Shown in pieces: positions 18,347 to 26,818 of a stretch of DNA of 64,000 nt. Below the pieces are notes generated by a model, which ran no database searches, had not been told where the DNA came from, and was given only the letters and a program-made list of their open reading frames with translations. How positions within the stretch are numbered: position 1 is the first letter of the stretch; every line of letters begins with the position of its first letter. Source of the DNA: Lactobacillus gasseri ATCC 33323 = JCM 1131 (GTDB taxonomy: Bacteria; Bacillota; Bacilli; Lactobacillales; Lactobacillaceae); assembly GCF_000014425.1 (NCBI RefSeq), contig NC_008530.1, forward strand, positions 930,001 through 994,000, written 5' to 3'. A program made the position numbers and the translations under genes.

Positions 18347-18970
18347 ATGAAGACAAATGATCAAATTGCAAATTGGGCAATGGACTTACAAAGTTTAGCC
18401 CAAGCTGGATTAAGATATGGGCATGATGTTTTTGATCGTGAACGTTATGAAGAGATTCGTAGAATTGCTGGCGAAATGATGTCTGCTAGAACTGGAATTC
18501 CGGAAGAAAAACTTAAAACTCTTTTCTTAGGTGATGAGGGTTACCAAACACCCAAAATTGATACACGAGCTGCAATTTTTAAAGATAATAGAATATTGCT
18601 TGTTCGTGAAAAAAAGACACAGGAGTGGTCATTGCCTGGTGGCTGGAATGATTATGATCAAACCACTGCTCAAAATTGTGTTAAAGAAGCTCGTGAAGAA
18701 GCGGGAAGAATAGTAGAACCGATTAAGATTATTGCAGTGCAAGATCGGAATCATCATAATAAGCCTGTTATTGCGACTAATATTACGAAAATATTTTATT
18801 TATGTAAGGAAATTAGTGGAAAGTTTACGCCAAATGATGAAACGGATGCATGTGATTATTTTAATTTAGATAATTTACCTAAACTTTCACTTGGACGAAA
18901 TACTAAAGAACAAATTGCAATGTGTTTTGATGCAAATAATGATCCTGACTGGGATACTCAATTTGAATAA
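18347..18970 (+). CDS. NUDIX hydrolase with N-terminal helical domain
   Basis: A 207-residue protein. An N-terminal helical segment (about 1-65, NUDIX_N type) precedes the NUDIX fold starting at DTRAAIFKDN. The NUDIX box begins GGWNDYDQTTA and continues KEAREEAG. The catalytic REExxEExG core is kept as KEAREEAG, but the first Glu of the box is Gln and the Arg is Lys. Relatives are ADP-ribose or nucleoside-diphosphate pyrophosphatases, so a house-cleaning role is likely. The altered box residues make activity slightly less certain. Confidence 0.8.
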   Translation: MKTNDQIANWAMDLQSLAQAGLRYGHDVFDRERYEEIRRIAGEMMSARTGIPEEKLKTLFLGDEGYQTPKIDTRAAIFKDNRILLVREKKTQEWSLPGGWNDYDQTTAQNCVKEAREEAGRIVEPIKIIAVQDRNHHNKPVIATNITKIFYLCKEISGKFTPNDETDACDYFNLDNLPKLSLGRNTKEQIAMCFDANNDPDWDTQFE

Positions 18971-19096
18971 GATTAGTAAAATTAAGAGTCAAGATAAAAG
19001 ATGTACTTACTTTAACTAAAGAAAATGCTGGTATAGATGCAGTCTTAGAATATGTTGATATTGTCTCAGTAATTACTCCTGATAATGAGCAATCAT
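18971..19096 (+). pseudogene. Short orphan coding remnant after the NUDIX gene
   Basis: Immediately after the NUDIX stop an open stretch without a start codon encodes about 40 residues (LRVKIKDVLTLTKENAG, then LEYVDIVSVITPDNEQS) and ends at TGA 19094. It resembles protein-coding sequence in composition and may be the tail of a deleted gene. A faint likeness to zinc-type alcohol dehydrogenases (GIDAVLEYV) is not strong enough to name it. Confidence 0.25.
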
Positions 19097-19144
19097 GACT
19101 CAATTAAATTATTGACTATTATTAATTTTTAAATAGAATCGATA

Positions 19145-19172
19145 AAAAGACAGCTTAGGCTGCCTTTTTTTG
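19145..19172 (+). terminator. Rho-independent terminator
   Basis: GACAGC-TTAG-GCTGCC hairpin (one mismatch) followed by seven T. It ends the HAD/NUDIX transcript and its trailing remnant. Confidence 0.75.
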
Positions 19173-19288
19173 CATGTTAGGTATAATTTTTAACCACTTA
19201 GTTAAATTTCATTGAAAAGCATCTCTATGATAGTAAAATTAAATTTAAATAAAGCTAATGAGTAAATAATAAAAAAGAGGCACATAAA

Positions 19289-20035
19289 ATGTTTTTTAGT
19301 AAAAGTGATGAAAGTAAAGATAAAGTTATTAACGAGGTTTTGAGTAATGATAGTTTTAATAATTTAAATCTTGATTTAATTAATCTTGATCTTAAAGTTG
19401 AAACTGGTGATAAGTTTGAAGTTCACTTTTATGGCCCTGAAGATGAAAAGCCAAGCGTTGAGCTTAAAGATGATACTCTTCAAATTAAAGAACCAAAATT
19501 AGATCATCAGCACGGAAAGTTTTGGAGAAAAGGCTTTGTCGAAGTAAATATAGTTAGTCAAAGTGATAATGGTAACTTAATTGTTACAGTTCCTGAGGGT
19601 CATCATTTAAGTGCGATAAAAGTTTCTTCGGTAAGTGGCGATACCAATTTTAAGAGTTTAAGTCTTGATTCTTTAGCAATTTCTGTTGTAAGTGGAGATG
19701 TAAGTCTAAGAACAGTACAAACTGACGAAGTTAAATTAACTACAACTTCAGGAGATATTGGTCTCAAAGAAGTTACAGTAAAGCAAGGAAAAGCCCAACT
19801 AGTAAGTGGCGATTTTACACTGAAAAATAGTTTAGTCCTTGATAAATTTAAGGTTTCAACTACTTCGGGGGATAACTTAGTTGAAGATGTAAAAGCTGCT
19901 CAATATCAATTAAGTACTTTAAGTGGAGATAATTCATTATTCGGAAAAAATAAAACAGCTGCCGAAGGAGATAGTACAAATAATGCTGGCACTATTATTT
20001 TAAGTACCTTATCTGGTGATAATACAGTTAAGTAA
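19289..20035 (+). CDS. DUF4097 family beta-repeat protein (putative adhesin domain)
   Basis: A 248-residue protein with AGAGG upstream. After an N-terminal beta segment it shows at least six evenly spaced repeats ending in VSGD, TSGD or LSGD (for example SVSGDTNF, VVSGDVSL, TTSGDIGL, LVSGDFTL, TTSGDNLV, TLSGDNSL). That is the parallel beta-helix pattern of DUF4097. No signal peptide or transmembrane helix is visible, so it is probably cytoplasmic or membrane-peripheral. In many Firmicutes this family sits with PspC/DUF1700 envelope-stress genes, but neither is adjacent here. Function unknown. Confidence 0.8.
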   Translation: MFFSKSDESKDKVINEVLSNDSFNNLNLDLINLDLKVETGDKFEVHFYGPEDEKPSVELKDDTLQIKEPKLDHQHGKFWRKGFVEVNIVSQSDNGNLIVTVPEGHHLSAIKVSSVSGDTNFKSLSLDSLAISVVSGDVSLRTVQTDEVKLTTTSGDIGLKEVTVKQGKAQLVSGDFTLKNSLVLDKFKVSTTSGDNLVEDVKAAQYQLSTLSGDNSLFGKNKTAAEGDSTNNAGTIILSTLSGDNTVK

Positions 20036-20134
20036 CTTGATTAAAAAAGTTGGTTGATTATTGAAGATTTAAAAAATCGCGTATTTTTAAATTATGAATA
20101 TTGAATAGCCAAGAAATAAATTTATAAAAAATTG

Positions 20135-20162
20135 TTGACATTTATGATGTTTATATTAAAAT
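20135..20162 (+). promoter_or_regulatory. Promoter of the T-box leader and brnQ
   Basis: Consensus TTGACA (20135-20140), a 16-base spacer, and TAAAAT (20157-20162), just before the T-box leader. Strength and position make this one of the clearest promoters in the window. Confidence 0.7.
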
Positions 20163-20179
20163 GATTATTAACAAATTTA

Positions 20180-20465
20180 ATTAATCTGAAAACAAAGAGA
20201 AAGAAGAGTAGCATAATCTTAATTTTCAGCGAGTCTCGTGAGGTGTGAGGAGATAAATACTAAGATTAAGTGAAAATCACTTTCGAGTTCTGATTCTTAA
20301 TTTCTAAGTAATAAGAAGAAGTGGGAGCACCCATTACAGTGCCTGCGTATCGTCAAGCAATTGACTGCACGTGAAAGGTATTACTAGTGATAGCAATACA
20401 AACAAAGGGTGGTACCACGCTGAAGCGTCCCTCAACTAAGTAATTTAGTTGAGGGACTTTTTTGT
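20180..20465 (+). promoter_or_regulatory. T-box leader controlling brnQ, probable isoleucine (AUC) specifier
   Basis: The conserved T-box GGGTGGTACCACG lies at 20407-20419, followed by a strong terminator. Upstream, TAATCTTA and TAAGATTA pair to make the middle of Stem I. Below that helix the 3' strand reads GTGAAAATCAC. The triplet ATC there, in the usual place of the specifier loop, matches a branched-chain amino acid transporter. The T-box class and its mechanism (uncharged tRNA stabilises an antiterminator) are established; the exact specifier is my inference. Confidence 0.9.
20427..20465 (+). terminator. T-box intrinsic terminator
   Basis: CCCTCAACTAA-GTAA-TTAGTTGAGGG is followed by ACTTTTTTT. 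The stem overlaps the region needed for antitermination and lies 30 bases before the brnQ start. Confidence 0.9.
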
Positions 20466-20496
20466 ATTCAGAGATATTTTTTTGGAGGGAAAGAAT

Positions 20497-21876
20497 ATGA
20501 TGACAGATCATACATCACGGAAATTAACATGGAAGGATTATTTAGTAGTCGCTTCTTTGCTATTTGGTTTATTCTTTGGGGCTGGTAACTTGATTTTCCC
20601 ATTGCACTTGGGACAACTTGCTGGAGCAAATTGGGGTACAGCTGCAGTTGGATTTTTAATCACGGGTGTATTACTGCCTTTATTATCCGTTTTAGCTGTT
20701 GCAATTACTCATGCTGATGGCGTTTATGATATCGGAAAACCGCTAGGTGCTGGTTTCGCAGTTGTATTTATGGTTTTGATCCATGCTACAATTGGTCCTT
20801 TATTTGGTACACCGAGAACTGCAACTGTTTCATTTACAGTTGGGATTGCACCATTTGTTCCTAAAAATATGCAAGGAACAGCCTTATTAATCTTTTCTGC
20901 TTTATTTTTCTTAGCAGCTTTTGGTTTCTCATATCATCAAAACAACATCTTATCTAATGTTGGTAAAGTATTAAACCCACTATTTTTATCTCTATTATTC
21001 TTAGTATTCCTTGTAGCTTTTGCTCGTCCATTAGGTAACCCGCAAACTGCAGCTGTAACTACTGCCTACAAGCACGGTGCTTTAGTTAATGGATTCTTAG
21101 AAGGATACAACACAATGGATGCTTTAGCAGGATTAGCCTTCGGTGTTACTGTTGTTACGGCAGTGCGCGGAATGGGACAAAAGAATGCTAAAAGTGTTTC
21201 AAAAGTTGTTGCTAAGTCTGGTTTGCTAGCTGTGCTAGCTATCGGTTTTATTTACTTATTATTGATCTTAATGGGTGCAATGTCCTTAGGTCGTTTTAAA
21301 GTTTCAGACAATGGTGGTGTTGCATTTAACCAAATTGTTAATGTTTATGGCGGTGTCTTCGGTCAAGCTTTACTTGCATTCTTATTAACTGTTACGTGCT
21401 TGACCACTGCTGTTGGTTTAGTTGCTGCTTTTGCGCAAGACTTCCATAAACACTTCCCACAAGTTAGCTACCATGCTTGGTTAGCACTTAGCTGTTTAGC
21501 TTCATTCTTAGCTGCTAACTTTGGTTTAGACACAATCATTGCATGGTCAACTCCAATGTTGATGTTCCTATACCCATTATCAATGGTATTAATTTTATTA
21601 TCTGTCTGCTCGCCATTGTTTAAGACTGACGGAGTTGTTTACTTCTTTGTAATTGTCTTTACAGTTGTTCCAGCTTTGGGCGACATGGTTGTAGCCTTTC
21701 CAAGTGTTGTAAGTCAAAGTTCATTTGGTTTAGCAGTGGCTTCAGTAAGAAACCATTTACCATTAGCTAACATGGGGCTTTCATGGCTTGTTCCAGCTTT
21801 AGTTGGTTTGGCAATTGGATTAGTGGTTCATTTTGTTAAAAATAAAAGAGTAGCTTCTGCATTAGAAGAAGATTAA
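20497..21876 (+). CDS. brnQ: Branched-chain amino acid:cation symporter BrnQ
   Basis: The start is the ATG at 20497 behind GGAGGG; an earlier in-frame ATG lies in the T-box terminator. The 459-residue product has about twelve transmembrane helices and the LIVCS-family signature FGLFFGAGNLIFPLHLG near the N-terminus. It imports leucine, isoleucine and valine with Na+ or H+ (family knowledge). Expression is controlled by the upstream T-box, which fits a response to isoleucine shortage. Its own downstream terminator appears to have been pushed 1.4 kb away by an insertion sequence (see 21886-23313). Confidence 0.95.
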   Translation: MMTDHTSRKLTWKDYLVVASLLFGLFFGAGNLIFPLHLGQLAGANWGTAAVGFLITGVLLPLLSVLAVAITHADGVYDIGKPLGAGFAVVFMVLIHATIGPLFGTPRTATVSFTVGIAPFVPKNMQGTALLIFSALFFLAAFGFSYHQNNILSNVGKVLNPLFLSLLFLVFLVAFARPLGNPQTAAVTTAYKHGALVNGFLEGYNTMDALAGLAFGVTVVTAVRGMGQKNAKSVSKVVAKSGLLAVLAIGFIYLLLILMGAMSLGRFKVSDNGGVAFNQIVNVYGGVFGQALLAFLLTVTCLTTAVGLVAAFAQDFHKHFPQVSYHAWLALSCLASFLAANFGLDTIIAWSTPMLMFLYPLSMVLILLSVCSPLFKTDGVVYFFVIVFTVVPALGDMVVAFPSVVSQSSFGLAVASVRNHLPLANMGLSWLVPALVGLAIGLVVHFVKNKRVASALEED

Positions 21877-21885
21877 AGGAAAACT

Positions 21886-23313
21886 GGCTGTTTTGCAAAT
21901 CCTGTTGATGAATAGTTTTGAATGAGAATCAAGCAACTTGAAAAAAGCTGTTTGGTTCTTTTTCTTTTATGATATTTTCTTCAAGTCTGATTCTAATTAA
22001 TAAATGCTTAAAGTTACTGTATCCGTAAGCAGTTCGTTCGATTTGCTTAATCTTACGATTAACACCTTCAAGACAGCCGTTGGAGTAACTCGAGGAGAAC
22101 ACCGGTATAATTATGCTTAAAGGTTAATAATGTTTGATGCATTTGTTTACCGACAGCTTGTTTTGAGTGAAGCAAGTGAACAATCTGCTTTTCATCTTTG
22201 TTTTGAATAGCAGCCATAAAGTCCTGCATAACCCAATATGTGTTTTCAAGCTCTTCATTGCAGTCTAAGCCATCTAAAACAACGTGCTCTTGAGTCAGAT
22301 AGTCTTTGAAATATCAGTCATAGTACGGCGTTTTCTTATTGAGCTTGTCATACTTCATGAGATAAAGCTTCCAGGTAGATTTTAATAGCTTATATTCACG
22401 GCTTTGCTTCTTAAAAAGCTTCATGTCTGAACTCGTAAGCTATTGAAAGATCTGGTAAGCATTTGAACCATGTGAAAGCGATCGATAACAATCTGAGCAT
22501 TAGGAAAAAGCTCTTTGGCCACGATTGGATAATAGCAGTTAAGATCCATACTTACAGTCTTGACCATAGCTCTAGCCTTAGGGGAGAACTTATAGAAGTA
22601 GTCAGGCTTAAAACGCGTTCTAAGGATCTGGACGACTTGGTGAGAATCACCGTCTAAGCAAATAAAGTGCAGCTTCTTGCCAACGCCTTTAAATTCATCA
22701 AAAGCTAAATGCTCAGGAAATCATCGTAGAACTTAGAAGAACAAGATTCTAAGACTCTTTGAACCGTATTAACTGATAGGTTATGCTCACGAGCAATACT
22801 GGTCATAGAGCGATCTTCTGTAAGAGCAGCTAAGACCTTACGTTTAGATGCGTTGGAGATGTGACAATATTTATTAACAAGGTTAGATTGAGCCATAGAT
22901 CTTTTAAGGCAGTCATTGCATAAAACACGCTGTTTATTAAGTCTGATAATAACTGGATGGCTAGCATCAGCAGTAATAAAACGCACGTTAGAAGTACAGT
23001 GGCTATTATGTTTAAGATTATTAGAATGGAAAAAAGGGACAAGAAAGCTGAATAAGCTGACCTAAATAAACGGTATGATATTTTCCGTCAATATATTTTT
23101 TTAAATAATCGAAAAAAAACAATATTTTGATCTTCAATATCAAGATGAAATTTAATACAATCATTGTTAGAGGACATAAGCAATCACCTTTATTCTTTAG
23201 AGTGGAATCGGAAGATTTAATGCAGTGAGGCTTATGGCCTCTTTATTTATGCAGTAAAAAATCCTGTCGATAGAATATCATAGATATCTATCAACAGGAT
23301 TTATTATAGAGCC
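21886..23313 (-). mobile_element. Degenerate ISL3-family insertion sequence
   Basis: About 1428 bp. The left end is GGCTGTTTTGCAAATCCTGT and the right end read inward is GGCTCTATAATAAATCCTGT, imperfect inverted repeats typical of ISL3 elements in lactobacilli. The single transposase reads leftward and is broken. No 8-bp target duplication is visible (flanks GGAAAACT and ATTAAAAT), so either the ends have drifted or a flank was rearranged. The right end also holds an internal palindrome (23260-23305). Confidence 0.8.
21929..23177 (-). pseudogene. ISL3-family transposase, multiply disrupted
   Basis: The ATG at 23177 opens MSSNNDCIKFHLDIEDQN. One extra T in a run of eight near 23110 shifts the frame; the repaired frame continues FFDYLKKYIDGKYHT and then the zinc-finger/HTH part (SIAREHNLSVNTVQRVLES, 22760-22980). 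A second shift follows DDF near 22720. The DDE core fragments are visible (LDGDSHQVVQILRTRF; SMDLNCYYPIV; IVIDRFHMVQML), interrupted by stops near 22440 and 22315 and a shift near 22090. The tail ends at 21929. It cannot make active transposase. Confidence 0.85.
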
Positions 23314-23322
23314 ATTAAAATT

Positions 23323-23351
23323 TAGACACTCTATTTAGGAGCGTCTTTTTT
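23323..23351 (+). terminator. Rho-independent terminator stranded beyond the IS
   Basis: AGACACTC-TATTTA-GGAGCGTCT followed by six T, ten bases outside the right IS end. It was probably the original brnQ terminator before the insertion. Confidence 0.6.
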
Positions 23352-23425
23352 GATGTAAATAATTTTCAAAATTAGAATTCATAATAATAAAATTGATTGA
23401 GATAGTTTTTTAATGTGAGAAAGAC

Positions 23426-23665
23426 ATGCTTCAAACACGTTATGACACTAGTTTGACATCCAGCTACAGGAATAGATATGAAAAAGCTAAGGTCTCGTAT
23501 TTTGAAAAGGAAAATAAGTTATTATTAACTTATAATTATGGCGATAGCTGGGAGTTTGAAGTAGATCCTGAAATGATTGATTCGTTAATGGGTGGAGAGG
23601 CAATTGATTTAGATAAGTTTGATAAAGCAGAGTTTAATCAACGAATGGAACAATATAAAGAATAA
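23426..23665 (+). CDS. Small hypothetical protein
   Basis: A 79-residue acidic protein with a plausible but weak ribosome site (AGAAAG). The central stretch KLLLTYNYGDSWEFEVDPE faintly resembles the 'YxYGDSWEHE' motif of pRiA4b ORF-3-like proteins. The whole is much shorter than that family, so I do not assign it. It could be a fragment or a genuine small protein. Confidence 0.5.
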   Translation: MLQTRYDTSLTSSYRNRYEKAKVSYFEKENKLLLTYNYGDSWEFEVDPEMIDSLMGGEAIDLDKFDKAEFNQRMEQYKE

Positions 23666-23719
23666 ATCTGCATTGTTTAAGATACCCAGTTGAAGTGTTT
23701 GAATTTTAAGTAGAAAATT

Positions 23720-24100
23720 CTATTTAAACAAGTCTTTATGCACATCCTCAAAATGAATCCCTTTATACATATCAGGGGTGCTATTTTTAATGGCCCAATT
23801 TGAAATTGTATTTAAAACTGGTAGCAGCGTTTTTCCCTTATTTGTTAATGAATATTCCACGCGAATTGGCATTTCATTATATTGCTTTCTTTCAATAATA
23901 TTTTGTTGTTGCAATTCCTTGAGCGAATCTGCAAGTGCTGCATCAGAGATGTTTTCCATCTGATCTTTTATTTCTCTATATCTCATAGATTTTTTGTGAC
24001 CTAAGATACATAAGAGTCTTGGTTTCCATTTTCCGCCAAAGATATCTAATGCATAATCAACTGTACAATAATATTCTTTTGGTAATTTTCTTTGATACAT
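23720..24100 (-). CDS. HxlR-family winged-helix transcriptional regulator
   Basis: The ATG at 24100 (GAGG seven bases upstream) gives 126 residues; a GTG four codons earlier is possible. HxlR hallmarks are the N-terminal Cys before the first helix (YYCTVDYALDIFGGKWK), the winged helix with MRYREIKDQMENISDAALADSLKEL, and the wing RVEYSLTNKGKTLLP. Such regulators often sense thiol-reactive or aldehyde stress through that Cys. It diverges from the small monooxygenase-like gene at 24218 across a 117-bp gap, a typical regulator/target pair. Confidence 0.85.
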   Translation of the reverse strand: MYQRKLPKEYYCTVDYALDIFGGKWKPRLLCILGHKKSMRYREIKDQMENISDAALADSLKELQQQNIIERKQYNEMPIRVEYSLTNKGKTLLPVLNTISNWAIKNSTPDMYKGIHFEDVHKDLFK

Positions 24101-24217
24101 AATTAGCCTCACTCAATAATTTTTTAGTAGCTAAAACTCTTTTTAAAACATATAATTCTTTTCAGCTTTATCTTACTATAAAAATGTAAGTTGATTAAAG
24201 CAGAAAGGAAAATTGAT

Positions 24218-24511
24218 ATGGCAGTAAAAGCTTATTTAGAAGTTACGATGCAGATCCCAGCAGAAAATAGAAAGGCAGCTGCAAAGGTTTATAGTGATTA
24301 CCGTAAATCATTTTTAGAAACAATTCCAGGCGCTGAAAGTAAGGCATTACTTGTTCGCGATGAAGATGTGCAGGTATTACACGGCTTTGATTCAGTAGAA
24401 CATGCAGAAGACTATCTAAAGAGTGAAATGTTTACCAAGCATGTTTTTCCAGGTTTGAAACCTACTTGGACTGCTGATCCAGAAGTTAGAATCTTTTCAG
24501 TTGTAGGATAG
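24218..24511 (+). CDS. ABM-like dimeric alpha-beta barrel protein
   Basis: The ATG at 24218 follows AGAAAGGAAAA; an upstream in-frame ATG lacks a site. The 97-residue product (start MAVKAYLEVTMQIPAE) has the beta-alpha-beta pattern and length of antibiotic-biosynthesis-monooxygenase-like proteins, with SVEHAEDYLKSEMF in the second helix. In bacteria these often act in quinone or electrophile stress. The divergent HxlR regulator supports an inducible stress role (inference). Confidence 0.6.
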   Translation: MAVKAYLEVTMQIPAENRKAAAKVYSDYRKSFLETIPGAESKALLVRDEDVQVLHGFDSVEHAEDYLKSEMFTKHVFPGLKPTWTADPEVRIFSVVG

Positions 24512-24519
24512 AATATTAA

Positions 24520-24552
24520 AAATATCAAACGGTTTAGTTTGATATTTTTTTA
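24520..24552 (+). terminator. Rho-independent terminator
   Basis: AATATCAAAC-GGTTTA-GTTTGATATT followed by a T run, directly after the small monooxygenase-like gene. Confidence 0.85.
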
Positions 24553-24575
24553 TTTATGTTAAGTAAAGAGAAAAA

Positions 24576-25748
24576 ATGAAGATAACTAAAATTGATCTAT
24601 TATATAGTGATCCAGTAGAAGATAATTGGCGACCGTCTTTTTGCCGTATTTATACTGATAATGGTATTTATGGCGATGGTGAAGTTGCTCTATCTTATGG
24701 CGGAGCAAAAGAAGCAGCTTTTGCTGAAATGAAAGAATTAGCTCACTTGTTAATCGGGATGAACCCATTAGAACATGAGATCGTTTGGCAGAAATTGTAT
24801 AGAAATAGCTTTTTTGGTAAAAATGCAGGTCCTGTAATTTTTGGTGCTATTTCGGCTTTTGATGTTGCCTTATGGGATATTAAAGGGAAGTATTATCATG
24901 CTCCATTATGGGAATTACTTGGTGGCAAACAACGAGATCATTTAAAAGCTTATGCTAGTCAGCTCCAAATGGGATGGGGAGAGTCAAGAAGGCCAGCAGC
25001 GACGCCTCAAGACTATGCAAATAATACAAAAATTGCCTTAGAAAAGGGATTTAAGACTGTTAAAATTAACTTTTTAACATTTGATGAGCAGGGAAAACAA
25101 ATTCCGTGGCAAAGACAGACAGCCTTTTTATCACCTAATTACTTAAACTTAGCCGAAGAGAGAATTAAGGCAGTTCGTAATGTTTTAGAAGAAAATGGTG
25201 AATTGATCTTAGAAAATCATGCTTTAACTGATAAATTATCAGCTGTTCAATATGGCAAGATGTTTTCAAAATACAATATCTTATATTTTGAAGAGCCAGT
25301 AAAGCCAGATCCCGATTTGTTAAGTTATGTTCATCAAGAAACAGGTTTAAATATTGCTTCTGGTGAGCGAATGTATTCTCGTTGGGATTTCAAACGTACT
25401 TTTTATCAAAATAGCATCCAAGTTGCTCAGCCAGATATCTGTACTGCAGGAGGTGTAACAGAAGTTAAAAAGATCTGCGATATGGCAGACACAAATGAGA
25501 TTGGTGTGCAGATCCATGTAGCTGGAAGTAATTTAGCAACTTCCGTTTCATTAAACTTAGAAGCTGCAATTCCTAATTTTGTCATCCACGAATATAATAT
25601 CAACACTGAAATGTCCAAAATGCTTAGCTTGACTAAGTATGATTATGAGCCTGAGAATGGTGTATTTACTGTCCCTGATCGACCGGGGATTGGCAATGAA
25701 ATATCTGATTATGCTTTTAAACATAGCAGAGTAGTTACAATTAAGTGA
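24576..25748 (+). CDS. Enolase-superfamily sugar-acid dehydratase (RspA / D-galactonate or mannonate dehydratase-like)
   Basis: A 390-residue protein covering both enolase-superfamily domains. The N-terminal capping domain contains SFFGKNAGPVIFGAISAFDV. The barrel shows KTVKINF, metal ligands in LILENHALTD (Glu-Asn-His), YFEEPV and IASGERM, and a C-terminal IHVAGSN. The RspA-like group dehydrates acid sugars, but many members have lost strong activity and the substrate cannot be inferred. It sits 64 bases after a terminator, with little Shine-Dalgarno signal (AGAGAAAA). Confidence 0.8.
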   Translation: MKITKIDLLYSDPVEDNWRPSFCRIYTDNGIYGDGEVALSYGGAKEAAFAEMKELAHLLIGMNPLEHEIVWQKLYRNSFFGKNAGPVIFGAISAFDVALWDIKGKYYHAPLWELLGGKQRDHLKAYASQLQMGWGESRRPAATPQDYANNTKIALEKGFKTVKINFLTFDEQGKQIPWQRQTAFLSPNYLNLAEERIKAVRNVLEENGELILENHALTDKLSAVQYGKMFSKYNILYFEEPVKPDPDLLSYVHQETGLNIASGERMYSRWDFKRTFYQNSIQVAQPDICTAGGVTEVKKICDMADTNEIGVQIHVAGSNLATSVSLNLEAAIPNFVIHEYNINTEMSKMLSLTKYDYEPENGVFTVPDRPGIGNEISDYAFKHSRVVTIK

Positions 25749-25770
25749 AATTAAGGATACCTCTGATAAT

Positions 25771-25816
25771 TTGCTAGCAAAGAACAACTTTTTGGTCTAT
25801 AATTATTGCTAACAAA
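25771..25816 (+). promoter_or_regulatory. Direct-repeat element flanking a -10 box
   Basis: TTGCTAGCAAA at 25771 and TTGCTAACAAA at 25806 lie 35 bp apart on either side of TATAAT (25798-25803), upstream of the broken SDR gene. They could bind a regulator; no regulator can be named. Confidence 0.3.
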
Positions 25817-25844
25817 AAGTAAGTCAAAATACTGGAGGTAAATT

Positions 25845-26638
25845 ATGGATCTTGGATTATGAGGAAAAGTAAGTTTAATAACCGGTTCAACTAACGGAAT
25901 CGGAAAAGCAATTGCAATTGAAATGGCACGTGAAGGTGCTGATGTCATTATTAATGGTCGTAAAAAAAACACTGCTGATCAAGTCGTTAGTGAAATTAAA
26001 GAGAAATTTCCCGGTACTAATCCTCAAGGTGCAGCTTTTGATATTTCGATTGCTGAGGAGCGAGAAAAACTATTTAAATAGATTCCTCAAGTTGATGTAT
26101 TAGTCAATAACATGGGAATTTTCAAGCCAATGAATTACTTTGATATATCAGAAGAAACTTGGCAACATTTATTGATGTCAATTTCTATTCTGGTAATGCT
26201 TTAGCAAAGTTTTATCTACCTAAGATGCTTAAGCAAGATTTTGGTCGGATTATTTTTATTGCTAGTGAAGAGGCTGTAATGCCATCTGGAGAAATGCCAC
26301 AGTATAGCTTAACTAAGACAATGAACTTGTCTTTAGCTAAAAGTTTATCTAAGTTGACAGTGGGCACGCATATAACTGTAAATACAATTATGCCTGGATC
26401 GACTTTAACTGAAGGCGTAGAACAGATGCTTATCGATATGTACAAAGATTCTGATTTACCAAAGGACCAATGGGAAAGTGACTTTATGAAAAATCACCGT
26501 CCCTTATCTCGGATTCAACGTTTGATTAGACCAGCAGAAGTAGGAAGGTCTACTGCTTTTGTTGCGAGCCCATATTCATCTTCATTTTCTGGTGAAGCCT
26601 TAAGACTTGATGGTGGGTTGGTCCCAACTTTGTATTAA
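25845..26638 (+). pseudogene. Short-chain dehydrogenase/reductase, inactivated
   Basis: GGAGG precedes ATG 25845, which reads MDLGL then TGA (25860) and continues GKVSLITGSTNGIGKAI, the TGxxxGIG cofactor motif. A TAG at 26079 interrupts it again before VDVLVNNMGIF. A one-base shift near 26168 moves the frame to VNFYSGNALAKFYL, the catalytic Ser and YSLTK motif (about 26300) and the end at 26638. With two nonsense codons and a frameshift it cannot make a full enzyme, although 26159-26638 remains open. Confidence 0.88.
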
Positions 26639-26655
26639 AAAGTATTTATCTAAAA

Positions 26656-26703
26656 CTTAAAAGCAGAATTTAGTTCGAAAGTAATCTAAATTCTGCTTTT
26701 TTA
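26656..26703 (+). terminator. Rho-independent terminator
   Basis: AAAGCAGAATTTAG and CTAAATTCTGCTTT pair perfectly around a 12-base loop, followed by six T. Confidence 0.88.
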
Positions 26704-26818
26704 ATAGATTTAAATAGTTTGTCGTATTTCTAATATTTTTTAGAATATTGAAGTTGTAAGTGTGAAGTTATAAAATTTAATTAAAACATAATTAAATTTT
26801 ACTTACTTGGAGATAGAA

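Noticed and set aside
22463-22657. Plus-strand open frame within the insertion sequence
   Set aside because: It is antisense to the broken transposase core; no start signal and no similarity to anything.
21886-23313. Treating the element as an active mobile element
   Set aside because: The transposase has several frameshifts and stops and no matching target duplication is present.
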